Assembly (NCBI RefSeq): GCF_001625305.1
Contig: NW_017802447.1
Coordinates: 995,812 to 1,059,811, forward strand
DNA: 64,000 bases
Direction: 5' to 3'
Origin: Branchiostoma belcheri
Lineage: Eukaryota; Chordata; Leptocardii; Amphioxiformes; Branchiostomatidae
In this document: positions 42,301 through 54,300 of the stretch, in pieces
Position numbering within the stretch: the stretch's first letter is position 1
Layout: each line of letters starts with the position of its first letter
Made by a program: the position numbers and the translations under genes
Notes under the pieces: generated by a model
The model's input: only the letters and a program-made list of their open reading frames with translations
Database searches by the model: none
Told to the model about the DNA's origin: nothing

Positions 42301-45300
42301 AATTGTCAACACAAAAAATTTGACTTTCCAAAATTTTTAACTTTGAGCAGTCCACTGCTTCCATGCCCGTAGCCAGGATTGTGAATGGGGGGGTTCGTCC
42401 CACTGCTTGAGTGGACCTCGAGCGCCGAAGGCGCGAGGTTCCTAGGGGGGTCCGGGCATGCTCCCCCGGAAAATTTTGAAAAATGAACCTTCTAAAATGG
42501 CATTTCGTGCATTTTTGAGAGGATTTCCAAGAGAAAATCAGAGATAAATTTTTATTCAATGACGAAGAGAGCAGTTTTTCTACGATTCCAGTCCATCTTT
42601 TCAAGAAAAAACTTGGACCTTTACATAAAATGTGGACCAAAAAGTGGACCTTTACATAAAAAGTGGACCAAAAAGTGGACCTTTGAGCCTTGTGGGGGGG
42701 TTCTTCCGAACCCCCCGAACCCCCCCTGGCTACGGGCATGGCTTCTGTGATGAAAATTGTAAGACATGCTGGACTTGTAACTTTCTTGTTGCATTGATAA
42801 CCTGTGTCTCTTGTTGTTTGCAGGAGTTGTTACCACTAGTCTTCATGTTTGAATTGCCGATCACGGGTGCATTACAGCCAGTGCCAGATGTGTCATCACC
42901 CCAGATCCAGCAAATACAGCAAACGTACAACGTCACGGTGGCCTTCAAGCAGAGACCCAGGATGTACGTCACCACGTGCGTGGTCCGCGGAACGGTCAAC
43001 AACGCGCCGTCGGTCAAGGAAGCCACGGCCAGGCTCATTGACCACTTGACCGGGAACATGGGGGTAGGTGTAAAAACAAGTGCTTCTGCAAAAGCTGACC
43101 ATTTTCGCCGCTTACAGGCTTACAGTTTTTACGAACATTTTCCCCATCCTAGCATTTCAATTTACCTAAGTTATATAAATGGTTCTAGTTCTCATCAACA
43201 TTGTATATAATGAGAGAACATGCACTTCTATATTTCAACTCTTTAAGTTTAAAACATTACAAAAGTCAAGTATATAACAGTTTATAACCTGTTTTCTCTC
43301 TTTTAAGAGTCTTTTAAACAGAATAAAAAAATGAGACACAAAAGTACATTTTAACTTAAATTATAAGTAACGTTAATATATATATATATAATTTTATTCA
43401 AAATCTCTTCTATGGCTTTATCCCCAACATCTAAGTTTACAAACCTCGTGACATTCAACCAGGGCTTTAGCCAGCGCCCGTTTTACCGTCAATTGACGGT
43501 ATTTTTTCCCGTCGGACGGTAAAAATTTAAGTCCTTACCGTCAACATTGACGGTCAAAAATCGTGGGTGAAGACATTAAACTTAGCAAAAAATGTAGCGA
43601 ATTTGAATGAGCCACGGCGCGGGGTCTTTCCAAAGCGCGTCGCGTCTTTTCAAAACGCCGCAGGCCCACACATTTCTTATTTAAATACGGCGGGAAACCT
43701 GACTTCAAGGAACGTGCCGATGTCTGTTAACTCGGTTCTTTTCTTCAATGTTGCTGTCTGTTTAAACAACATGTGCTAACGGCCACATAAGAACAATGGC
43801 TCGACTCAGACTCACGCTGGTAACTGTACATGACAATAAGATAAATAAACAACATGTGGCAACGAACAAAGAAATATCAAACGTTTTGGAAATATACTGT
43901 ACTTGAATTTTCATACCATCGCAAGAAAACGGAGATCGATCTACGCAAAGTGGCTTTATTATTTATATAAACTTCGTTAAACCACCTTAGAAGACTTGAG
44001 CGGCAGCATAAAGATAAATTTTCTGGAGCCGATCGCTGAAGCAAGTTTTTGCCGGCGTACGTAACTCCCTCCGCGGTAAAATCCCATATGCCGTAGCGAA
44101 ATCGCGTCTCAGCACTTCCCCAAATCAACTCCATGGCCTCTAAAGTCTGCAAATGAGGTTAAACTTCCTCATTTCGGTTGAGAAGCGAAGCTACTAGTAT
44201 AAAATCATGTGCATGGCGGCCATTTTGTTTGCTACCCGAAGTCTTCCGAATGATCTAAATAGGAAATCGTCGGAAATCTGAGCCACATCCCTGGCTGTCG
44301 GCATGCGCTCGGGGCTGGCTCGGTGGAAATCGGAGGCTGTGGCGTCAGGACTAGGTTTATTTGCATGGCTCGGGAAGCCGCCGCGGCTTGAATCGCAGCG
44401 GGATTTGGGCGCCGGGCGGGTCAAACAAAGGGAATATGAAGTTGTGAGGACCATGTTTTTTTTTTCATTCTTCAAATTGCAGATTGTGTAATTTTTATCC
44501 TGAAATCTTGAAAATCTATCTGCAAATTGCAGACTGAAGACGGGTATTTAGAACACTGAATACATGAAGTGTGCGGGGGGGCATGATGTCGATCACCGGA
44601 TCATGATTTTTTTTCGCGTTGACCCTGATTCAACCCTAAAATAATACTCGAAGAGAACTTCAAAAGTCATCTTTTACTAATCATATATAATTGTTTACAT
44701 TATATCATTTGATCAACCTGATCCATTAAAAATTGTCAATGGAAAATACCTTGCCAAACAATGCAATACCTATTTAAGTTAATTAAACACTCACTCATTA
44801 ATTAATTAATTTCCTAAAATACAAAAGACATGTTGGTGAAAGTTAGGCACCCAGGTAATATCAATAGTTCCACGGACAGCTATGTAGGCCGGAGCTTCTA
44901 TTGCGTGCGATCTACGTTTGGTCAGAAAATACACCCCCCCCCAACACACACACACACAAAAACACCGATCCGGGAACGCCTGAAAAGGAGGCTTTTAATA
45001 AGCTTTGCCTGCAGCGCCTTGATTGGTCGGACGTGTGACCCTCTGGACTGCCGGCTAATGGAAATCTGAACATCTAGACTAATCCACACTGCTAATGCTC
45101 ATTGACATAATTTATGCAGTTTATTAAAATCCTTGATTACTGTGATTATAGACATGTCTTTATCAACATTTTTGGCAAATAATAAAATCAAGTTATTGTT
45201 CAAGACAAATTAAGTTTGTTTTGTCAGCAGCTTTGTTATGCAACATTAATAGAACTATGATTTTGAAATTAGCAAAGTATACAAACGTCCAAGGCATAAA

Positions 45301-48300
45301 TGGTAAAAAGTGCACTCGCAACAACGACATCTAGCGACATGCGGCAACTCAGCATGTCTGCATGGCCGTCGCAACAACGACATCTAGCGACATGCGGTGA
45401 CTTAGCATGTCTGCATGGCCGTTGAAGGGTGGAACCGTTGATCCATCCATCCAATCTCAATCTCGTCTGAGTTACCATTTTCGCGCATGCGAAAATGGTA
45501 AAAAAAGTCTGGTATGGTGAAGTTTAACAGTTGAACCAGATGATAGTTTTAGACTGAAATAACTGAAATTGCTATATGTCTATATGTATCTGATACTAGA
45601 TAAAATTAAATTTCTTTATGTCTATATGTATCTGTACCATGGAGGCACAATAACATCAGACTGCAAGAGTGACTCTGACATATGTTTATGGAGTTAGTAA
45701 AACTCAATCATTTAACTCTATGTTAAACTAGAAAGGCCAATATTTGCTTTGGAGCAAATACAGCGATGGGTTCACCACATTTTACGACATGGCAGGGAAA
45801 GAATGAGAAACACAAGGGAAAACAATGATTTACATTGATATAACTATAATATGAAGTAAAATACAACTAAAACAACAGTTGGATAGCTATTCCCTACTTT
45901 ATTGGTTAGGATTTTTAATTGCATAATGCAAACTGTTGATTTTCAAAATAAAAAAAAAACGTCCATGCCCCGCATTCCAATGCTGGAGCAGGAAAGCTTG
46001 AANNNNNNNNNNNNNNNNNNNNGTACGTCCGCTCCCACAGTCGCTAGCGGATGGAACCCAGGCTATATAGTTTCAATACTTAAGCATAAATGTACTGTTT
46101 TTGTTTAATCTTTTAGTATCAATTCTCTTTTGTTGGTGATTATATCAGTTTTGTGATAATTACTTTGGGAAAAGTATCATATTGAGATTATGATTCATTT
46201 ATGTCTTTTCTGGATGTGAATATGTTGGGAAAAGGGGGTGGTGAAATGAAACGCAGTGCAACCCTTCCACTTAAGTTAAAAGGTTTTTAATTGGTTTACT
46301 GTCTCTTCGCGTAGCTTTTGTCTCTAATAAAAGATGAAGAGACAAAAAGCTGCATCGGGAAGTTTTAGATTTGAACTAGAAAGGCCAATATTTGCTTTGG
46401 AGCAAATACAGCGATGGGTTCACCACATTTTACGACATGGCAGGGAAAGAATGAGAAACACAAGGGAAACAATGATTTACATTGATATAACTATAATATG
46501 AAGTAAAATACAACTAAAACAACGAGTTGGATAGCTATTCCCTATTTATGGTTAGATTTTAATGCATAATGCAAACTGTTGATTTTCAAAATAAAAAAAA
46601 ACGTTCATGCCCCGCATTCCAATGCTGGAGCAGAAAATCTTGAAATACCTACCAAAACACTTGAATACAGACATGCTCTGTGCAGGTGGAAATGCTCTGT
46701 GCAGGTGTTGATCAAGTTAAATCCCAACAGCCAATCAGCAAGAAGAATAGAGGAAAGCTGCATGCCTGTTGGTTGATGCCCTGCATTCCATTGTGATGAC
46801 TCATGCCCAAACGTGGTAAACAAGGCACACTAACGACAGTAATACATTTGCTATAACACAGCTAAAAAACTCAAATAAAACCATTCTAAAAGCCTGTATC
46901 ACAATAATTTAAAAAACGCCTAGGGGTATTTGCCCACTGTACCTCCATACCAAATTTCAGGACCTTGGGCCCTAAAATGAAGAAGCTGAATCCATTTAAA
47001 AAATGGCAGGAGAAGGAGAAGGAGAAGGAGAAGAAGAAACATCAGAAAAAGCAATATGGGTTCACCACCACTTCGTGGTGTGGTGAACCCATAATTATAG
47101 GACCCTAAACTCTTCCCTCATAATCTTAATGAAAAGCTGCCAGCAGTGATTATTTTTTTATTATTTCATGAATAAGCAAAGTCTCAAAACAAACAACTAA
47201 ACATTTGTTTTCCCACCTTTAGCAAATCACGATCCCCGTCAGCACGCAGCTGGACATCGCGACGCAGCACCACTTGTTCATGATTGGTCGTGGCGGGATG
47301 CAGATTAAACAGATCATGCAGCGGACCGGCGCGAGCATCCACTTCCCCGACCCCAACAACCCACAGAAGAAGAGCATGGTGTTTGTGTCAGGAGGGATCG
47401 AGTCGGTGTATCTGGCACGGCAGCAGCTGATTGTACGTCCAACAGTTTCTCTTCATTTGTTATTCACATTTATTTAAAGAGGATTGGGCAAAAAGGCCTC
47501 TCCTATATGACGTGTATAGTCAACTATAAAAACATTTTAACAACACAAGAACAGCAACACATAGAAGATACAAGAAGGATGATGACAATAATGACCAGTT
47601 TCTGTTTCATCTCTTTTCTCTTCAGTAGGTTGAGGGAACAATACCTAGTCCAGATCATAGATGTTCTGTTCCTTATTATCTCATTTTTGTCAGATTTTCA
47701 ACATTAGGCACTGACCTCTGGCCTGAGCTTTTAGGCTGGCAGATTCTAAACAAGCAAAGAAAAACTTAACTTGTCCTTTTGTGCCCCCCTCCCCCCCCCA
47801 GGGCTGCCTACCTCTGGTGCTAATGTTTGACATGAAGGAAGATGTGGAGGTCGACACGTCCAAGATGGCCAGACTGATGGAGGAACTCGACGTCTTCATC
47901 AGTATCAAACCTAAACCCAAGCAACCAAGCAAGGTACTTGTAACATGTCTACAGCCTGCTTTACACATGTTATCTGAGTCGACTTCAAGTGGACAAGGTT
48001 CTGTTTACACATGGGGGCAGCAGTGTGTATTACACACATGTTTTAAACATGTTTATTTCTTGTGCAAAAACCATGTTTAAAATGGGGTACAAAATGGGAT
48101 TAAAAGCCACGTAACTGATTAAAGCCACATTATTTAAAGCCCTACAGAAACCATCTACCCATTAGTTGTAAAGGCTTATCATTATCTAAAAATCAAGTGT
48201 GGCCAGTAAACACATGTACTCAGAGCCTACCTTTAATTTAAGATTAACCAAGTTTCTTCTTCTACCAATCCAGTCGGTTATTGTGAAGAGCGTGGAACGG

Positions 48301-51300
48301 AACGCTCCGAACATGTACCGGGCACGGTGTCGTCTGCTGGGGTTGGAGGAGAGTGAGAACATCCCGCCGAGCACGTCCCCGCAACTTCCCACCATCAACA
48401 TCAGCTCCGACGTCAAGACGTCCTGTACCACCATGAACGGCTTCACCAGCGGAAGCTTAGGTCTTAACTCACTAGGTAAGGGGAGGGCGTATAGATGTTG
48501 TGAAATCTTGATCCTCAAACATATCAAAATAAATAGTAAAAGTATTAAAATGATTTCATCATGCTGGCAAGAGTCTTTACAAGATTAAGACAGTTCCTTA
48601 TTCAACAAGCAGTGGGTTTTCACATCCAACGTTTTGTCAACTGTCTGACACCTTTGTTAGGGCAGCAATGACTTGTTCTGATAACTAAGTGTCACTCAGC
48701 TTCTGTAGTATTACAGAGGGGGGGCAAAAGACTGACGAACTTGAAATGGTGAATGATAAGTTCATGGTACAAAAGTGATCATGAAAACAGTAAACATAGA
48801 GGTACCATGAAAAAAAAAACAGGAATCACAGTATTCTCAAGTTGTTGTTCTCTTGATCTTGCAGGTATTTTTGGTTACAATGCTGCTCTTAACATCAACA
48901 CGACGCCCACCTCGGTGGCCTCACTCCTGTCGATAGCTAACGGTCACGTTAGCCCGTTGCACAGTCCGCAACCCTCGCCACCAGGCACGACTAGCCCCAG
49001 CACATGGGGGCCTTCATCTCCTCCTAACCCACCAGGTACATATGAGGCTCTGACACTGGGAAAAATACTAGTTGTCATCACTTGATTTTCCAAAGTTTCT
49101 ATATGTATAGCCGGTACAAATGCCCTTCGCGTAACATGCCAGATTCACACACACACACTGGGCCATGTGGCATCAGCTGTCTATCACACTCAACAATGTC
49201 ATTCCTATCCTTTGCACATCTAACTTAAAGTTGCCCCTACTGTACTTAGTGGCAACGACTTCCACTCTGCAGTAATTTGGAATTAAAAAAAAATAATAAT
49301 CTTGCATCTGGTGAAGGTGTACCAACATAAAATGTTTAAAATGATAGATGAGATTTTGTAAAGAGTGATCAGTCATTAAATCACGGTAAGGAAAGACTTA
49401 GTTGCTATGGTAACTTGTCATTTTTGTTTATTTCTCAGTTTACTCCATCCCACCGATGGTCACACCCACCCAGCTGAGTGGACTGATGCTGAGCCCAGGG
49501 TTCCTGAACTTCCCCACCCACACCCCCTCCCCTCCCCCACCCCCCGGGGCTCCCCAACCCCTCCCCGCCGCCGCCCCCGGGGCTGGCCCCCCTGGACGGA
49601 CAGGTCAACAACGTCACCAGTCAGGTGGCAGACATCCTGGCTAAAGCCAACCACCCTGGAACCAGTCATGACAAGGTCAGGCACCCGTACAGCAGTTCTC
49701 AACTTACTGGAATTCCTGATTTTTTTTCATGGTACTTTTTATATCTTTATATATGAATCTTGGTCAGTTTTTTTAAAGGCATTTCATGCTTGTTTGTCAG
49801 GTACACGTGTCCTACCAGACCCCCACATACAGTTCTACTGCGAGTGCCTTTGTGAGAGTGCCTACACCCAACACTGGGGACCAAGGTGAGAGGATGTTTT
49901 TTTACATTAAGAAGTAGAGTTTCCAAACCTATCGCTTTTCGATCTGATATCTTGTAATTGAGTAAGAGGAGGCCCATCTGGTAGTAAGAGAGCTTGTATA
50001 AACAGGCTAGTTTGTGTAGCTAATAGTGAGAGAGCTTGTATAACACAGACTAGTTCATGTAGTAGCTACCAACTGTGCCTATGTGTTCCCCAGTCCCCCC
50101 CAGCAGTGCAAGTAGTCCCGGCTGCAGCCCCCGGCGGAGTCCAGTGGACCAGTTCAAACAGAACGGCAGGAGAGCCAGCTCACCCGGCCTGCCTGGGGAT
50201 GGTAGGGTTCTGGTTCCTTTAAATTTTCTGTGCAGATTTTGAATAATATGAGCTTGCAATGTAGCCTGGGTGCCACCCTTTTTAGGTCTAGTATGCTCTA
50301 TTAGTTGCCCGCTTCCCAAAATGACTGGGCCCACACATATTATATCCATCTGGTGATGATGGAACAAAATGAGCTAATTAAACTGTCACTGGTCCCAGCC
50401 TCTGCTGATGAGATGGCATTATGCTACTGCACAGGTTTGGCCAATCGGCTCACCCGTTCAAATTCTGAACAGATATTCAAATCACAGATGGAGAGAACAT
50501 GTGCAGACCCAGGGAAGTGACTAAAAGAGCATACTAAAGCTAAATAGGTTGGCATCTAGGGTACTTGCTGTCATTTGTAGCAACATCAAAAGGTGATATT
50601 TGAGATATTTTCCAACGTGACAGTTCTAACGCTAACATTTCCTTCACAGTGGAAGTCCGAATGCTGAAGTCTGGGAACAGTTTTGTGGACGTGGTGATCA
50701 ACCACAGCCCGTCATCCAGCGGCAATTCCACCGACCTGAACATGCTGAGGAAACTCGCCTCGCTCAACAAACAAACTGTGGAGCTGGTGTCCGGGGTTAG
50801 GAACGCTGAGCTGCAGTAAGTACAACATGGGTTTTGCTGTTATCACACATGGGTGCACAGAAAGTGCAAAATGGCATGAAATGGAGCAAAATAGAATGAA
50901 ATGGAGTGACATGAAACAAAATATGGAGCAAAAACAAGATTGTGGATAGCACAAAATACTAGGAAATTTAATTGGTTAAAGGACTAGAGTACACAGAAGT
51001 CTGCGGTTAATAAATGCCTTTAGTATTGTACAAAATGAAAATTTCTCTGTTCTTTCTCGTAAGTCTTGACCTCTCTTATAAACACACCCTGTCTGTTTCT
51101 TGCAGTATGGCAGACAGAAGGTCCTCGGAGTCTGGGGAGTCGGACTGCTCAGACAAGAGAGCTCCCGGCTGTGAGAGGGAGAGAGAGAGGGAGCTGGAAA
51201 GGGAGAGGGAAAAATTCTTGAGGTCATCTCAAAATCTGTCCTTTACCAGCCCGTATGAGCTGACGGTGAGTTTGGTCAATTTATTTGTTGATTTATGCCT

Positions 51301-54300
51301 TGTTAATGTTAACTTGTGTAATTGTGTTTGAGTTGATTGAGTTTTTAAAAGACACGAAATAAATTAATAGAATAGCTAGATGTAGTATATGTATATGAAA
51401 ATGAAATGCATTGGCTGGTACACTAAACACTCCTTTTGTTGCACATTTTGTTGTCATTCATGTACTTTAATTCCACACAATGTTTGATGGAAATGTGCCA
51501 ACATGTCACCAAGTTCTTCAGACAAGACAAATTCCTTGATTTAATGATTGTAGTTGTAGTGTTTGAATGCTACAGTAACTAAGGAAGCCAGATTTTGATC
51601 ATACCATATGTTTCTTCATGTCTTCTAGGCATTTGACTATGAGAGAAAGAAGCTCCAAGCCACCAAAGCTATGCAAAAGAAACCTCAGGTGACACAGGTA
51701 AGCCCAACAACTTGTAGCTGTTTGTATAAGTTAGCAGGTTAGGCACCTTTGAGATGGTCAAGTTATCAAACTTAAAATGATAAGAAGAAAAATAATGTAT
51801 TTTTTTGCTTGACTTCAAAATGTGGCATTTGAAACACTGGTAACAAAATGGTTAGTAAGTGCAAGATGTGAGATTCAAATAAATAAAATGTGGAAGTTAC
51901 AGTTTGCCTGTTGGTTGTTGTCAGGTGCGCACGCCCACCGACACGTGGAGTGGCTTCGGCTTCTCCAAGTCGATGCCGAGCTGTGTGGCGCAGGAGGCTT
52001 TTGAGTCGGCTCGTCCCTCCTACAAGGCCCCAACACTACCTGCAACATACGAGGTGAGGCTTGCACCAGACATTAACAAGGGACCTAATGGATTTTAGAT
52101 ATGTGGATGTGTATGTACCATTGTTGATTAAGTCATACATGCATCAATGCGGTAATATTTCATTGTACTGTCAGTATTTATTTTACCGGTAGACCACACT
52201 CAGGCCTGTGACTTTTTTTACAGGTGTCCCTGAATACATAAAAGATTACAGCTGCCACAAGAAATAAAACAAATTACATTGACCTAAAACGAGTAACATA
52301 GCACTTATGGTCAAGACAATCAAAGATGAATACCTGTCATATTTCAGTCTGTTTTTAAAAACCATTGTGTTGGTAAGTTGCCTTTTCTCAGTAGAGAGTT
52401 TGTTTCACACAGGTCCCTGAAATGGTAAAGGTAACATTGTAACATAATTGTCATGTCCCCTTCCTGTCCTTGTTCCAGTCGACCAGTGGTCCCCCCAGCC
52501 CCACAGAACCCTCCCCACCGAGTGTCAGCCCCTGGGGAGACAGAAACGGATCCTCCCTTCCTCAGCAGGAAGACTTCACCTCAGAGAACAGAAGAAAGCC
52601 TCCCCACAAATGTAAGTATCTATATCTGTATTAGTCAACACGATTTGCTGCAGTTCTTTCGAGACTTGCCAGAGGGCACACTTACAAATCAAACTTACTT
52701 TTGATATGGATGTTGGACCTGTTATGGGACAACATTATTTTCACTGACATAACATTATGAATTTTGTATCAATTCTCCAATACTGTTTCCTTTACAGATG
52801 ATTTCTCTCTGAGTGCGAGTAACTATATAGACAGTGTGTCGCTCCCTTCGAAAACCAAGTGGAGCTGTGACAACGACCTTAAGGCCACTGACCTCCCCGA
52901 CCTCTTCATGAAGCTAGGACTGGGCAAGTACTCTGATGTGTTCCAGCAACAGGAGGTAAGCAGCACTGGTCATACATTCTGATTTGTGTAATTGTCTTTT
53001 GATTATGTCAAGCATCACTTAGGCTATGTACATACCAAAGATCAAGACAATCATCCATCAGCCACTTCTTGATTATCCTCTTTCAAAGATCTTAACAAAC
53101 TGATGTACAAGCGCTATCTACCACCCAAAAACCGTGACCATACCATCTCCAGAACACGAGATATCAAAATCAGATGGACACAAGAATCTGGATAGACACA
53201 ATAAATTTTCTCAAGTCTTATTCTTGTATTTCAACATGTTGCTGAATAAACAGTAAATTTTACATATCCTCTGTTATTATATTTCAGTCCATACCATATA
53301 TGGTATGGATGAAATATATTGTGTTCTCTCATGTTTCTTCTTCTCCTCCTGCCAAACAGTCAAAGGGATTCAACTCCGCCATCATTCAGCCAAATGACTT
53401 GAAATTTGGCATGGAGGTAGAGTGGGCCAATACCCCCAGGCGTTTTTTTCATTTTTTTGATACATGCCTTTGAAAAATTTTTATGAAGGTTTTTTGGGGC
53501 ATTTTTCGACAAAAAATGGACTTTTGGATCCTGAGCCCTGGTATTACAACCAAATGATCTGAAATTCGGTATAAAGGTACCTTGAACATGTGTCTACTGA
53601 ATAGCTGTCACATATTTGGCATACACTCCACTTGCAAATGACTCATTTAGGGGACTTTAATGGCTATTTCAGACCAAAAAAGGGCCAAAAGTGCTGTACC
53701 CGTTCCACGTTCTATCTAAAGAATGGCCTGTTCCATCTGCCGTTGGCCATGGAACACGTGTTCCATTTGCGGGTTACCTGGGGTCACATTGCACGTAAGT
53801 CGTGCGCAATGACCCACACATTCAATTTTATGTGCCCAAGACCTTCAAAATGTATCAAATCTCATCATTGTTAGTATTTGCATTCCTGTAATAAGATTAG
53901 TAAAGCTTTCGAGATCCAAAGTGCTTGCTCTAGCATCTTTGTTCTTAATTACATATAGCTACTATTTAATTCATTTATTTGAGAGCCTTTGAAAGTTTTG
54001 CACTGGGGTAAGTTTGGAATAGTCCACTTTTGCGTGGGAGGGAGATGGACTGAAATATGCTGTATTTGCTCCCAAGCAAATGTCGGCCTTTCTAGTGAGG
54101 TTGTGCTTTCTTGCTATTTAAGCTATACAAATGGACCAATGCCTTCTCATCTTCCAGATCGACCTTCAGACATTCATGACCTTGACAGACCAGGACCTTA
54201 AGGAACTTGGTATCACCACGTTTGGTGCACGACGGAAGATGCTTCTAGCCATATCAGGTATGCCAACGTTTTCACTCATTGGTAATGCTTGCATATATTT

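Larger units (their letters stand above)
43064..47222 (+). other. BICC1: BICC1 intron 7 (4.2 kb), repeat-rich and containing a gap
   Basis: Contains a CCGTCAATTGACGG-bearing repeat near 43460-43560, a CpG-rich stretch at 44200-44420, a lone hAT-like right end at 44477-44558, a 53-bp tandem duplication, an N gap and a partly duplicated element. (TA)n at 43376-43391. No nested gene supported. Confidence 0.8.

Noticed and set aside
43457-44558. Single large transposon spanning the CAGGGCTTTAGCC repeat to the TTAGAACACTG end
   Set aside because: The two ends do not match each other and no target duplication is shared; they are probably separate insertions.
47056-47092. CRISPR-type or terminator hairpin
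   Set aside because: The sequence is a eukaryotic intron; the hairpin belongs to a dispersed element present elsewhere in the window.
49407-49889. 160-codon open frame overlapping BICC1 exons 12 and 13
   Set aside because: It reads through splice sites in a third frame; a shadow created by proline-rich coding sequence.
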